A stretch of 64,000 nt of DNA from RYN-230 sp963837335 (GCA_963837335.1 CAWINS010000052.1:62001-126000); one strand, 5' to 3'; counted from the first letter of the stretch, positions 1 to 9,405 are shown. The notes: generated by a model not told the origin, from the letters alone. Program-made: numbers and translations.

Positions 1-2
1 TA

Positions 3-1599
3 CTGCAGCTGGATTTTGCCTACGTCCGTCTCTGCGTCCCCAATGTCGCGGACGTGGTCGAGGTCACGCGCGGCGATGCGTGGAAGACTTTTCCGCGATG
101 GCTGGCAAGTCATCTAGCCCAAAGCGGTCGGCTGTCGGTTAAGGAAATCATTCCCGACGTCGGCGGCGGTGGCGGTCAATGCCGTGGTGTCGTCATTCCC
201 ATTGGTGTCGACGCCGAGGGCGGAATGGTCGCCGTGGCCTGTGATCGCGCCGATTTCCCCTCCGCGGCTGACCTGCTTTTGCTCACCCTGGCCGCGAACC
301 ATGCCGCGACGGTCTTTCAGAGCGTGCGTCTCAACGAATACCACGCCCAGATGTGGTTCCTCGGAAGCCTCGACCGGATCGACCGCGCCATCCAGGGCAC
401 CAGCGACCTTGACCGCATGATGGGCGACGTTCTGGACGTTGTGTTGGCCGCCTTCGGAAGTGACCGGGCGTTCTTGGTCTACCCCTGTGACCCGGGGCCG
501 TTCCAGCAAAGTGATCCTGAGGTCCTGCGCCGGGTGCGCGTGGAGCGTATCCGGCCGGAATACGCCGTTGCCGATGATGCGGGCATCCCGAACGATCCCG
601 AGGTCGCCAACGTGTCCCGGATCGCGCTGGCGTCGGCCGGCCCGGTGCGATTTGACTCCGAATCGGACCATGCGGTTCCCGCGCAGCTTTCGGCGAGGTC
701 CGGTGTCCAGGCCGCGATGGCGATGGCTGTCTACCCCAAGGTGGACAAGCCCTACTGTTGGGGCTGCACCAGTGCTCCTACCGGCGGGTCTGGACCCCGC
801 ACGAAGAGCGGCTATTCCACGAGATCGGACGGCGGCTGGCCGATGCGCTTCACACCCAGCTAATGCTCCGTGACCTGCGTGAAAGCGAGCACAAGCTCGG
901 GCGGAGCCGGGCCGAGCTGGCCGCCTCGCGAGCGCGCATCGTCACGGCCGCCGACGAGGCGCGGCGCCGGATCGAGCGTGACCTGCACGATGGAGTGCAG
1001 CAGCGGCTCGTGTCCTTGGTGCTCGAACAGCGAACAATGGAGGCGATGATCCCGCCCGGGCTGCCGGAGTTGCGGACGCGGCTGGCCGCCCTCGCGGACG
1101 GGCTGGTGGGCGCGCTCACCGAGCTGCAGGAGATCTCCGTGGCATCCATCCGGCCATCCTCACCGACGGCGGGCTCGCGCGCGCCCTCAAAACCCTGGCC
1201 CGGCGGTCCGTCGTCCCCGTGCAGCTCGACCTCAGGTTCAGGACGCGGCTGCCCGAGCCGGTGGAGGTGGCCGCCTATTACGTCGTCTCGGAAGCGCTTA
1301 CAAACACCGCGAAGCACGCGCACGCCTCGGTCGTGCACGTGGCGCTCGATATCGACCGCGGTGTCCTGGAGCTTTCAATCCGTGACGACGGCTCTGGCGG
1401 GGCCGACCCTACTCGCGGTTCGGGACTCATCGGCCTCACCGATCGTGTCGAAGCGCTCGGGGGGACGATCGACGTGACCAGCCCCGCCGGGCAGGGAACG
1501 ACGCTTCACGTCACGCTTCCCGCCCTCGCGAGCTTAACGTCGCGTTCCGGCCGCGCGGACGGGTGGGGCGGTCCGTCCCACCCGCCTCGCCCGGCGTGA
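3..1599 (+). pseudogene. GAF-domain sensor histidine kinase (HisKA_3/HATPase), 5'-truncated by window edge, two frame breaks
   Basis: A NarL/DesK-type sensor kinase entering from the left edge. The first segment (frame of position 3, to about 752) is GAF-like. The second (from about 758) carries the conserved GLHQCSY block that closes such GAF domains, then the HisKA_3 phosphoacceptor motif in RRRIERDLHDGVQQRL. The third (from about 1140) has the HATPase N-box region ALTNTAKHA and glycine-rich GSGLIGLTDRVEALGG. Each junction is explained by one missing C: near 752, where adding C gives KPYLLGLHQC, and near 1140, where adding C gives ISRGIHPAIL. Everything else reads as a normal kinase, so this is either a recently broken gene or two sequencing indels. 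The partner response regulator, if any, lies outside the window. Confidence 0.75.
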
Positions 1600-1620
1600 C
1601 TCCCCGCGCGAGCGGGCAAG

Positions 1621-1809
1621 GTGCGCCGCCGTTACCGTGTATTCCGGCTCTGCGTCGGTGACGACGGGGTTGGCGGAGCAGATCCGATCCGGGGCTCCGG
1701 GCTCGTCGGGCTGAAAGTCCGCGTCGAGGCGCTCGGCCGTGCCATAACCATCCACAGCCCCCCGGGGTCAGACACAGCCCTGCGCGTCGAGCTTCCACTC
1801 AACGGCTGA
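1621..1809 (+). pseudogene. Duplicated C-terminal fragment of a histidine kinase ATPase domain
   Basis: About 45 residues match the last part of the preceding kinase: DDGVGGADPIRGSGLVGLK, VRVEALG and a closing ELPLNG, equivalent to DDGSGGADPTRGSGLIGLTD upstream. No N-terminal kinase sequence precedes it; only about 20 nt separate it from the upstream stop codon. It looks like the remnant of a second tandem kinase gene deleted down to its tail. It is unlikely to be functional. Confidence 0.6.
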
Positions 1810-2082
1810 CGGTGGCGCCTTCGCGAGCCGGTGCGCCTGGGCTGCAGCGCCCTGGCGGTCAGAGCCGAGCTGTTCAAGCCCCTGCACCAGGGCGAGCATG
1901 TTCGACTCGGCCACCCGACCATTAGCCGGCTGGCGTAGGTAGCGGCACCATCCACATCTGGATGCCACCCAGAGCCGATCTCTGGGGCACGGTGTCGGGT
2001 TTACACGTTCATGGTGACGGTCAAAGGATCTTGAGGCCTGCCTTGACAGCCTTCGGTCCGTGCTCTGAGCTGGGCTTTTGGG
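1810..2082. other. Gene-poor stretch between kinase debris and tRNA-Arg
   Basis: No recognisable gene. A 66-codon minus-strand reading frame (1768-1968) includes the segment NGRVAESNMLALVQGLEQLG, but I do not recognise it, it overlaps the kinase tail, and it has no convincing ribosome binding site. Lying next to a tRNA and gene remnants, this may be old recombination debris. Confidence 0.3.
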
Positions 2083-2156
2083 TGCGCCTGGCAGGATTCG
2101 AACCCGCGACCCGCTGCTTAGAAGGCAGCCGCTCTATCCAACTGAGCTACAGGCGC
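2083..2156 (-). tRNA. tRNA-Arg (anticodon TCT)
   Basis: Read on the minus strand this folds as a full cloverleaf. The acceptor stem is GCGCCTG paired with CAGGCGC, the D-arm is GCTCAGTTGGATAGAGC, the anticodon stem GCTGC/GCAGC encloses loop CTTCTAA (anticodon TCT), and the T-arm GCGGG/CCTGC encloses TTCGAAT. The discriminator base is A. CCA is not encoded. It reads AGA codons, which are rare in DNA of this GC content. Confidence 0.95.
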
Positions 2157-2369
2157 CGGACAACTTATTGTGCAGGGCCAAGGTCACGTGTCGGACACGG
2201 AGCAGAGCCGGGTTGGTGGCTCTGCGGGGTTGGCCTAAGAGGGTACTGTCCCAGCTTAGGGGCTGTGCTGCGGGCCAGCAGTGCGCAGTCAGGACCGGGT
2301 TGCCTAAGGTCGTGGGGTGACCACCGCCAGAACGACCACTACCCGCCGGTATGCACCAAAGGTCCGCCC

Positions 2370-3917
2370 GTGAAGGGCGGCCTGCTCGTCGCCGGGACCA
2401 CCTCGGACGCCGGGAAGAGCGTGCTCACCGCCGGGCTGTGCCGCTGGCTGGCCAGGCAGGGAGTCCGGGTCGCGCCGTTCAAGGCCCAGAACATGTCCCT
2501 CAACTCCTTCGTCACCCCGGACGGTGCCGAGATCGGCCGGGCCCAGGCCATGCAGGCGACGGCGGCAGGCATCGAACCGGACGCGCGGATGAACCCGGTG
2601 CTGCTCAAGCCGGGTAGCGACACCCGCACCCACGTCATCGTGCTCGGCCAGCCCCGCGACGAAGTCAGCGCCGCGGAGTACCGGACGCACTCCGCGGACC
2701 TGCTCAAGATCGCCCTGGACAGCCTCGAAGACCTGAGGACCGAGTATGACGTGGTCATCTGCGAGGGTGCGGGCAGCCCGGCGGAGATCAACCTCCGGGA
2801 CACCGACATCGCCAACATGGGGCTGGCCCGGGCGGCCGGGCTGCCCGTCGTCGTGGTCGGCGACATCGACCGGGGTGGCGTGTTCGCCGCCCTGTACGGG
2901 ACGCTTGCCTTGCTGAACCCGGCGGACCAGGCCCTGATCAGCGGGTTCGTCATCAACAAATTCCGCGGCGACCCCGGCCTGCTCGCCCCCGGGCTGCGGA
3001 TGCTCACCGGCCTGACCGGCCGCCCCGTCCTGGGGGTGCTGCCCTGGCGCGGGGGACTGGGCCTCGACATGGAAGATTCCCTGGCCCTCGACGCCGCCGC
3101 TCCGGGCACTCCAGCCGGGCCGGTGGGGAAGGAAGTTCTCCGGGTCAGCGTCATCCGGACGCCACGGATCAGCAACTTCACCGACGTGGACGCGCTGGCC
3201 GCGGAGCCGGGCGTGCTGGTCAGGTTCGCGGCCAGCCCGGCCGAGCTGGCCGACGCCGACCTGGTGATCCTGCCCGGCACCCGGGCCACCGTGGCCGACC
3301 TGGCCTGGCTGCGGGAGCGGGGACTCGCGGCGGCCGTGACCGAGCGGGTCCGGCGGGGGCAGCCGGTGCTGGGCATCTGCGGCGGCTACCAGATGATGGC
3401 CAGGGAGATCGACGACCCGGTCGAGTCCGGTACCGGCGTGGTGGCCGGCCTGGGTCTGCTGCCGGTGCGGGTGACGTTCGGGAAAGACAAGGTGCTGGGG
3501 CGGCCGAGCGGCACCGGCTACGGAGCCACCGTGCGCGGGTACGAGATCCACCACGGGGTGGCCACGGTCGAGCGGCCGGGCGTGGACCCGTTCCCGGGCG
3601 GCTGCCGGTCGATAGCCGTGTGGGGCACGACCTGGCACGGGACGCTGGAGTGCGACGAGTTCCGGCGGGCCTTCCTGACCGAGGTCGCCGCGCTGGCTGG
3701 GCGGGACTTCACCGTCGCGCCGGACACCAGCTTCGCGGCGGCCCGGCAGGCGCGGCTGGACACGCTCGCTGACCTGGTGGCCGGGCACCTGGACACCGGC
3801 GCAGTGACCAGGCTGATCGAGAACGGGGCGCCCCCGGGGCTGCCCGTGGTCCCCCCGGCGGGAGCGGTGCCCCCAGCAGGCGCGGTCCCCCCGGCCGGTG
3901 CCGGCGGCGTACGCTGA
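2370..3917 (+). CDS. cobQ: Cobyric acid synthase (adenosylcobyrinic acid a,c-diamide amidase)
   Basis: Catalyses the four glutamine- and ATP-dependent amidations converting adenosylcobyrinic acid a,c-diamide to cobyric acid in B12 synthesis; cytosolic. The 515-residue length is normal. The N-terminal dethiobiotin-synthetase-like domain begins with the P-loop GTTSDAGKS (residues 9-17) and the family motif FKAQNMSLN (37-45). The class-I glutamine amidotransferase domain has the nucleophile in GICGGYQMM (Cys337) and a downstream His in TWHGTLE (His423). I chose GTG 2370 because it sits just before the conserved MKGGLLVAGTTSDAGKS and follows AAAGG by about 7 nt. The C-terminus carries a short VPPAGA repeat. 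Other corrinoid genes lie 30 kb away (32661-34795), so the pathway is scattered. I see no cobalamin riboswitch upstream. Confidence 0.93.
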   Translation: MKGGLLVAGTTSDAGKSVLTAGLCRWLARQGVRVAPFKAQNMSLNSFVTPDGAEIGRAQAMQATAAGIEPDARMNPVLLKPGSDTRTHVIVLGQPRDEVSAAEYRTHSADLLKIALDSLEDLRTEYDVVICEGAGSPAEINLRDTDIANMGLARAAGLPVVVVGDIDRGGVFAALYGTLALLNPADQALISGFVINKFRGDPGLLAPGLRMLTGLTGRPVLGVLPWRGGLGLDMEDSLALDAAAPGTPAGPVGKEVLRVSVIRTPRISNFTDVDALAAEPGVLVRFAASPAELADADLVILPGTRATVADLAWLRERGLAAAVTERVRRGQPVLGICGGYQMMAREIDDPVESGTGVVAGLGLLPVRVTFGKDKVLGRPSGTGYGATVRGYEIHHGVATVERPGVDPFPGGCRSIAVWGTTWHGTLECDEFRRAFLTEVAALAGRDFTVAPDTSFAAARQARLDTLADLVAGHLDTGAVTRLIENGAPPGLPVVPPAGAVPPAGAVPPAGAGGVR

Positions 3918-3919
3918 AA

Positions 3920-3944
3920 CGGCGGCCGGGTCTCCCGGCCGCCG
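3920..3944 (+). terminator. Hairpin terminator after cobQ
   Basis: Perfect 11-bp GC stem CGGCGGCCGGG / CCCGGCCGCCG with a 3-nt loop, beginning 3 nt after the cobQ stop. There is no U-tract, which is common for terminators in high-GC actinobacteria. Confidence 0.6.
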
Positions 3945-3971
3945 AACAGGCATCCTGCGGAGGCATCACCC

Positions 3972-4268
3972 GTGATCCCGGTCCTGACCAGCGCCTTGCT
4001 CGGTCTGCCCTTCCCGGGGCTGGCCTGGCCGGGGTCGGCGCCGTCCGGGCTGCTGGTGCTGGCCGCCATCACCCTCACCGGCATGCTGGTCGCGCTGCTC
4101 GCGCACAGCGCGCGGGTGGCCGCCGCGGTCACCGCGATCCCGCAGGGCCGGCGCGCCCGCGCCCTGCGCGAGAAGTCCTGGCGCGCCGGGTTCCTGCCCC
4201 AGCGGGATCCGGATGCGGCGGGCCGGGCCCGGCCCCGGGCGCCCACGGCGGTCCCGGCGGCCGCCTGA
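3972..4268 (+). CDS. DUF6412-type small membrane protein
   Basis: A 98-residue protein with one clear hydrophobic span (about residues 25-50, including SGLLVLAAITLTGMLVALL), followed by a basic segment (QGRRARALREKS) and a proline/alanine-rich tail, so probably a single-pass inner-membrane protein with a cytosolic basic end. Small proteins of this type occur directly upstream of a YidC/OxaA-like insertase in actinobacteria (DUF6412), and the next gene here is exactly that. Function is unknown; an accessory role in membrane insertion is only an inference from the pairing. Confidence 0.6.
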   Translation: MIPVLTSALLGLPFPGLAWPGSAPSGLLVLAAITLTGMLVALLAHSARVAAAVTAIPQGRRARALREKSWRAGFLPQRDPDAAGRARPRAPTAVPAAA

Positions 4269-4296
4269 TCATCCGCCTGACCTGACCTGAGCCCTC

Positions 4297-4322
4297 AGCG
4301 CCGCCCGGCGCCGGGCGGCGCT
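4297..4322. terminator. Perfect palindrome between DUF6412 gene and yidC
   Basis: Near-continuous 12-bp inverted repeat, AGCGCCGCCCGG followed after 2 nt by its complement. As RNA it would form a very stable hairpin 28 nt past the upstream stop and 62 nt before yidC. It could terminate or attenuate transcription into yidC. Confidence 0.5.
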
Positions 4323-4384
4323 GGCCTTCCACGCGGCCGTCTCCAGCTGTCATCCGATTCCGGCCCGCTGGAGGGTGCTCCGTC

Positions 4385-5257
4385 ATGTCCTTGTTTCTTA
4401 GCCACACTGTCTTTGGCGTTCCCGTCGATCTCGCGTATCACCTCGTCTGCTGGATCGCCGCGATCCTGGCCCCGCTGCTGGGCGGCCTGGCCGCCGCGGC
4501 GGCGATCATCGCGTTCACCGTGGCCATCCGGCTGCTCCTGCTGCCGCTGGCCTATTTCGCGGTCCGCGGCTCGGTCCGGGGCGAGGGAGCCCGGGCCCGG
4601 CTGCAGCCCAAGATCGCCGAGCTGCAGCGGCGGCACGCCCGGAACCCGCAACGCCTCCAGGAAGAACTCGGCGCCCTGTACCGGGCCGAGGGGTCCGGCA
4701 TGTTCGGCGGCTGCCTGCCGCTGCTGCTCCAGCTGCCGTTCTTCAGCGTGATGTACCGCCTGTTCGCCGATCACTCGGTGGGCGGCGCCCCGAACACGCT
4801 GCTGCGCCACAGCCTGCTCGCGGCGCCGCTCGGCAGTCACTGGCTCGCCGGGGCGGGCCCGCTCAGCGCGCAGGGGGCGGTGTTCGCGGGGCTGTTCGCG
4901 CTGCTGGCCGTCGTCGCGGCGCTGGCGGTCCGGGTGGCACGGCGGGCCACCCCGCTGGGGGGCACGGCGGCAGGATCCGCAGCGCCAGGACCGGCCGCGC
5001 CCGCCGCACCGGCCGGCCGCGCGGTGAACCTGGTGGGCTGGGTGATCCCGTTCGCGTCCCTGGTGACCGCCGCGATCGTGCCGCTGGCCGCCGGTCTCTA
5101 CCTGCTCACCACGACCGCCTGGACGCTCGGCGAGCGGACCGTGCTGCGACGCCGCTTTATTTCCCTAACGAAACCCGCCAGCGCCCCGCCCCCTGAGCAG
5201 CAGACGGCGACTAAGGGCGCGGCCGACAGCGACCGGGGCGCGGGCGACGGCGGCTAG
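4385..5257 (+). CDS. YidC/Oxa1-family membrane protein insertase
   Basis: A 290-residue integral membrane protein of the YidC/Oxa1/Alb3 family, which inserts and folds inner-membrane proteins. Hydrophobic segments occur at about 20-60, 115-140, 160-185 and 215-245. Between the first two is the typical charged cytosolic coiled region (KIAELQRRHARNPQRLQEEL), followed by GSGMFGGCLPLLLQLPFF, the family's signature. There is no long periplasmic domain, as expected for a Gram-positive member. The C-terminal tail is polar. The genome probably has another copy in the rnpA-yidC-jag locus, so this is likely the accessory paralogue paired with DUF6412. It converges with the lrp gene, whose stop overlaps it by 4 nt. 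Confidence 0.85.
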   Translation: MSLFLSHTVFGVPVDLAYHLVCWIAAILAPLLGGLAAAAAIIAFTVAIRLLLLPLAYFAVRGSVRGEGARARLQPKIAELQRRHARNPQRLQEELGALYRAEGSGMFGGCLPLLLQLPFFSVMYRLFADHSVGGAPNTLLRHSLLAAPLGSHWLAGAGPLSAQGAVFAGLFALLAVVAALAVRVARRATPLGGTAAGSAAPGPAAPAAPAGRAVNLVGWVIPFASLVTAAIVPLAAGLYLLTTTAWTLGERTVLRRRFISLTKPASAPPPEQQTATKGAADSDRGAGDGG

Positions 5258-5760
5258 GGCGCGGCGGGCAGCGACCGGGGCACGGCGGGCAGCGACCGGG
5301 GCGGCACCGGGGCCGAATGGACGATCGACGTCGTGGTCCGCCCGTGCGCCACGAAGCGGTCCAGGATCGACTCGAGATCGTCGATGGAACGCAGGTACAG
5401 CCGCATGAAGTAGCAGTCCTCGCCGGTGATCCGGTAGCACTCGGTGATCTCGGGCGTCTGCCGGGCGATGTCGGGGATCGCGTGCACGTGCCCGCTCATC
5501 GGGCTGACCCGCACGATGGCCGAGAGCGTGTAGCCGAGCGCCCGCGGGTTCACCTCGGCCCGGAACGTGACCGCGCCGGTCTCCTCCAGCCGCCGCAGCC
5601 GCTCGGCCACCGCGGGCGGGGAAAGGCCGACCCGGCGGCCGAGTTCGGCGATCCGGGCCCGGGCGTCCGACTGGAGCTCGGCGATGAGGCGCAGGTCGAT
5701 GTCGTCAGGCGGTTGAACGGTATCCCGGGGGTTTTTCCGTAGTTCCGACGCCGTACTCAT
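5254..5760 (-). CDS. Lrp/AsnC-family transcriptional regulator
   Basis: 168 residues from ATG 5760. The N-terminal winged helix-turn-helix reads DIDLRLIAELQSDARARIAELG then SPPAVAERLRRLEETG, as in Lrp/AsnC. The rest is the RAM effector-binding domain (residues about 80-155, with ITGEDCYFMRLYL). Such proteins sense amino acids or related small molecules as octamers. The gene diverges from the EamA-family exporter at 5806 with a 45-bp shared promoter region, so local control of that exporter is the likely job. The C-terminus has a short duplicated RSLPAVPRSLPAAP tail. Confidence 0.88.
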   Translation of the reverse strand: MSTASELRKNPRDTVQPPDDIDLRLIAELQSDARARIAELGRRVGLSPPAVAERLRRLEETGAVTFRAEVNPRALGYTLSAIVRVSPMSGHVHAIPDIARQTPEITECYRITGEDCYFMRLYLRSIDDLESILDRFVAHGRTTTSIVHSAPVPPRSLPAVPRSLPAAP

Positions 5761-5805
5761 GCCCGCTCCGTTGTTTGCCCATTCACAGCTGACCCTGACC
5801 TTCGT

Positions 5806-6826
5806 ATGGTTACCCGCGTGCCGCATCGAAGGCAAGTAACACTTCCGCCGCAGGCGCTGGCCGGGTCGCAGGCAGGCCCGGCCGCGCGGCTGGCCGAGCG
5901 CCTGCCGCCTTCATCGTTCTTCCTGGTCAGCGCGGTATTCCACTACCTGGGGCCGTCGCTCGCGGTGCTGCTGTTTCTCCGCGTCCCGGTCGTGGGGATG
6001 GCGTGGCTGCGCATCGTCTCCGCCGCCGTGGTGTTCGCCCTCTGGCGCCGCCCGTGGCGGCTGGTGTCCCGGCTCGACCGCGCCGGACGGTGCGATCTCG
6101 TCCAGCTCGGCGTGGTGCTCGCCGCCATGAACACGCTGTTCTACCTGGCGCTGGCCCGGCTGCCCCTGTCCACCGTGGGCGCCATCGAGTTCCTCGGCAC
6201 CGTGCTGCTCGCCGCGGCGGCCGCCCGCAGCCGGCGCAACGTCCTGGCCCTCACCCTCACCACCGCGGGGGTGGCCACGATCACCGATATCCGCCTGACC
6301 GGGCAGCCGCTGGGCTTCGCCTGCGCGTTCGGCAACGGTGTCCTGTTCATGCGGTACGTGGTCCTGGGCCACCGGATAGCCAGCGGCGCCCCGGCCCGGG
6401 AAGCCCGCATGGCCGCGATCGACCAGCTGGGGGCCTCGATGCTCATCGCCGCCGCAGTGATCACCCCCTTCGGGCTGGGCGGCGCGCTCCGGGCCTTCGG
6501 TCATCCGGTGCTGCTGCTCGCCGCCGCGGGAGTCGGGGTGTGCTCGTCGGTCATCCCCTACGTCACGGACCAGCTGGCCATGGCCCGGCTGCCCCGGGCC
6601 ACGTTCGCGCTGATGCTCGCCCTGCTGCCCATGTTCGCCGTGGTCATCGGCGCGATCGTGCTGCGCCAGATACCCACGCCTGCAGGACCTGGCCGGCATC
6701 GCCCTGGTGATCGCCGGGGTCGCGGTCCACCAGGTTCCCCGCGCTGACACCAACCCCACTGATAACAGCAACTACACCCCGGGGACCAACCACACCCCTG
6801 GGACCAACCAGATCCCTCAGCGATAA
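5806..6826 (+). CDS. EamA-family (RhtA-like) exporter, frame break near the 3' end
   Basis: A ten-helix EamA/DMT permease of the RhtA type, which exports amino acids or related metabolites across the inner membrane. The hydrophobic helices run from about residue 35 to the end, with the two EamA repeats. The frame breaks near 6682: in-frame reading gives a junk tail and stops at 6747. Removing one G in CCTGCAGG restores the last helix (QDLAGIALVIAGVAVHQVPR) and runs to TAA 6824-6826, giving 339 residues. The restored tail carries TPGTN repeats. It is divergent from, and probably controlled by, the Lrp-type regulator. Start is ATG 5806 or GTG 5818. Confidence 0.78.
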
Positions 6827-6838
6827 GGAGAGTGCCTC

Positions 6839-7825
6839 ATGCAGTACACGCGACTGGGCTCGTCGGGACTGCAGGTGTCCCGGATCTGCCTGGGCATGAT
6901 GAGCTACGGCAGCACCGCGGAACGCGCATGGCATCTGCCGGAGGACGCCGCCGAGCCGATCGTGGCCCGGGCGGTGGACGCGGGCGTGATGTTCTTCGAC
7001 ACCGCTGACGTGTACTCCGACGGGCTGACCGAGGAGATCACCGGGCGGCTGCTCGCCAAGCTGTTCCGCAGCCGCGACGACTACGTCCTGGCCACCAAGG
7101 TCTACTTCCCGATGGGACCCGGTCCCAACGACCGCGGGCTGTCCCGCAAGCACGTGCTGGCCAGCATCGACGCCTCGCTGCGCCGGCTCGGCACCGACTA
7201 CGTGGACATCTACCAGATTCACCGCTGGGACTACGGCACGCCGATCGAGGAGACCATGCAGGCCCTGCACGACGTGGTCCGGGCCGGCAAGGCCCGCTAC
7301 ATCGGCGCGAGCAGCATGTTCGCCTGGCAGTTCGCCCAGGCGCAGCACACCGCCCAGGCCGCTGGATGGACCCGGTTCAGCTCGATGCAGAACCACTACA
7401 ACCTGGTGTACCGGGAGGAGGAGCGGGAGATGCTGCCGCTCTGCCTGGACCAGGGCGTGGGCGTCATCCCGTGGAGTCCGCTGGCCCGCGGCCTGCTCGC
7501 GGGCAGCCGGCCCCGGGACGGCGCGGGCCCGCAGCAGACCGTCCGGGCCGGCAGCGACCCACTGGCCGGCGAGATGTACACCAGCGACGATTTTGACGTC
7601 GTGGATGCGGTCCGCGCGGTAGCCGCTGCACGGGGCGTGCCCGCCGCCCAGGTCGCCCTGAGCTGGCTGCTCCGCCAGCCCGCGGTCAGCGCGCCGATCG
7701 TGGGCGCGACCCGGCTGGCCCACCTGGAGGACGCGATCGCCGCGGTGGACCTGACCCTGGACGACGCGGAAGCGGCCCGGCTGGAGGCACCGTACCGTCC
7801 GCACCGCGTCCTGGGTCACTCCTGA
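6839..7825 (+). CDS. Aldo/keto reductase
   Basis: 328 residues with the complete AKR catalytic tetrad: Asp54 (FFDTADVYSDG), Tyr59, Lys87 (ATKVYF) and His128 (YQIHRWD). The NADP-binding C-terminal part has GVIPWSPLARGLLAG and the late motif PIVGATRLAHLEDA. It resembles the YajO/Tas-like AKRs that reduce carbonyl compounds with NADPH in the cytosol; the substrate cannot be told. ATG 6839 follows AAGGAGAG by 6 nt. It starts 12 nt after the restored stop of the EamA gene, so the two probably share a transcript. Confidence 0.9.
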   Translation: MQYTRLGSSGLQVSRICLGMMSYGSTAERAWHLPEDAAEPIVARAVDAGVMFFDTADVYSDGLTEEITGRLLAKLFRSRDDYVLATKVYFPMGPGPNDRGLSRKHVLASIDASLRRLGTDYVDIYQIHRWDYGTPIEETMQALHDVVRAGKARYIGASSMFAWQFAQAQHTAQAAGWTRFSSMQNHYNLVYREEEREMLPLCLDQGVGVIPWSPLARGLLAGSRPRDGAGPQQTVRAGSDPLAGEMYTSDDFDVVDAVRAVAAARGVPAAQVALSWLLRQPAVSAPIVGATRLAHLEDAIAAVDLTLDDAEAARLEAPYRPHRVLGHS

Positions 7826-7856
7826 GCCAGTGCGCGCAGCACGCCCCCAGCCAGCC

Positions 7857-8861
7857 TCAGTCGGCCAGGGTGCGCGGCAGGCCGAAGGGCGACAGGGTGG
7901 CGTTGTCGAAGCGCGTGATCACGCTGACCCGGTTGCCGGACAGGGTGGCCACGAGCAGCCCGAACGCCCGGCAGACCCCGTTGACCGGGTCGCGCAGGTA
8001 GACCGCGAACGCGGGCTGGCCGTTGGCCCGGGTCTGGATGAGCCGGTACCGCCGGCCCTGGCGGAACGCCACGACGGAGAAGAACTCGCCGACCAGCTCG
8101 CGGCCCTGGTACTCCAAGGGCACCGGCGGCATCCGCAGCCAGGCGTCCTCGGTCATCAGGGCCACGATGCCGTCGACGTCGGCCGTCTCGAACGCCTCCA
8201 CCAGGCGGGCGACCAGCTCCCGCTCGACGGGCGAGTCGGGAGGCGGCGGCGGTTCGGTGTCGGCGGACGGCAACTCCCGGCTCAGCGTGGACCGGGCCCG
8301 CTTGAGCGCGCTGGTCACGGACTGCTCCGTGGTGTCCAGCATGCCCGCGACCTCGCTGGCCGGGAAGTCCAGAACGTCGCGCAGGATCAGCGCGGCTCGC
8401 TGGCGCGGCGGCAGCAACTGCAGCGCGGTCACGAACGCCAGCGACATAGCCTCCCTGGCCTCATATCGGGCCTCCGGCCCGGCTGACGCGTCGGGCAGCT
8501 CCTCCATCAGCAGATCCGGATACGGCTCGAGCCAGAGCACCTCGCTGATCCGGGACGGCTCGGGCGGCTCGACGCCTGTCGGCAGGGTCATCGCGGACCG
8601 CCGGCTAGCCGATCGCAGGATGTTCAGGCAGCGGGTGGTCGCGATCCGGTACATCCAGGTCCGGACCGAGGCGCGCCCCTCGAACTGCCCCAGGCTCCGC
8701 CACGCGGTGACCAGGGTCTCCTGCAGCGCGTCCTCGGCGTCCGCCACCGAGCCGAGGATCCGGTAGCAGTGCACCTGCAGCTCCCGCTGGTACGGGCCGA
8801 CCAGCTTCTGGAACGCGGTCTCGTCCCCGGACAGGGCCCGGTCGATCAGCTCTGTGCTCAC
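7857..8861 (-). CDS. ECF-type RNA polymerase sigma factor with SnoaL-like C-terminal domain
   Basis: 334 residues from GTG 8861. Region 2 spans about residues 15-85 (QVHCYRILGSVADAEDALQE, then WMYRIATTRCLNILR) and region 4 about 140-195 (LPPRQRAALILRDVLDFPAS, then EQSVTSALKRARSTL). After that, about 120 residues form a SnoaL/NTF2-like domain (LVEAFETADVDGIVALMTED). This architecture is known in the ECF groups with fused SnoaL domains (TIGR02960/SigG-like), where the extra domain modulates activity instead of an anti-sigma factor. No anti-sigma gene is adjacent. The divergent YCII protein at 9038 is a typical neighbour and likely a target. Confidence 0.88.
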   Translation of the reverse strand: MSTELIDRALSGDETAFQKLVGPYQRELQVHCYRILGSVADAEDALQETLVTAWRSLGQFEGRASVRTWMYRIATTRCLNILRSASRRSAMTLPTGVEPPEPSRISEVLWLEPYPDLLMEELPDASAGPEARYEAREAMSLAFVTALQLLPPRQRAALILRDVLDFPASEVAGMLDTTEQSVTSALKRARSTLSRELPSADTEPPPPPDSPVERELVARLVEAFETADVDGIVALMTEDAWLRMPPVPLEYQGRELVGEFFSVVAFRQGRRYRLIQTRANGQPAFAVYLRDPVNGVCRAFGLLVATLSGNRVSVITRFDNATLSPFGLPRTLAD

Positions 8862-9037
8862 CGTTCCACCCTCGCATCCCTGCCTCCCGCTGCGGACATG
8901 CCTTCGCTGATACCGACACCGCCGCGGACGCGAAGTGGGCGCTCGCGGGCCGCCCACTTTGGCGCGAGGCCGGTGTCTGCCCCAGTGACCGGCCCAGCCA
9001 GCCAGAAGGTTGCGGCCACGAGCAAAGGAGCAGACCG

Positions 9038-9343
9038 ATGGCGAACTTCGTCTTCACCTACCGCACCGCGCCCGACGCCGTCCGCACGCCGGAGTCGGCC
9101 GCAGCCTGGAGGTCCTGGTTCGACGGCCTGGGCAGCCACGTCGCCGACATCGGCCAGCCGGGCCGCCAGACCGGCGCGGTCGGCAACTGCGGCCCGGACA
9201 CCAAGCTGGGCGGCTACTCGCTGATCACCGCCGCGGACCTGGACGAGGCGCTCCGCCTGGCCAAGGACTGCCCGAGCGTGGCCCGTGACGGCGGCGTCGA
9301 GGTCGCTGAGCTCGCCGAGGTGCCGCCCCGGGCCAGCAGTTAA
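9038..9343 (+). CDS. YCII-related small protein
   Basis: A 101-residue single-domain protein of the YciI/DGPF type, with the ending pattern GGYSLITAADLDEALRLAKD seen in this ferredoxin-like fold. Such proteins are habitually encoded beside ECF sigma factors with SnoaL tails, as here (divergent, 176 nt apart). Their biochemical role is not established. AAAGGAG precedes ATG 9038 with normal spacing. Confidence 0.8.
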   Translation: MANFVFTYRTAPDAVRTPESAAAWRSWFDGLGSHVADIGQPGRQTGAVGNCGPDTKLGGYSLITAADLDEALRLAKDCPSVARDGGVEVAELAEVPPRASS

Positions 9344-9405
9344 AGGCAAATCCCGGTCGAGCGGCGCCTATCGCGTCCAGGAAAAGTCTCTGATTGGAGC
9401 ACGTG

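Noticed and set aside
1768..2156. Integrated element using the tRNA-Arg as attachment site
   Set aside because: No integrase, no repeated tRNA end and no foreign base composition were visible; only gene debris supports the idea.
2157..2369. Possible cobalamin riboswitch upstream of cobQ
   Set aside because: I could not find the B12 box or the conserved core arms; the sequence offers only ordinary GC-rich stems.
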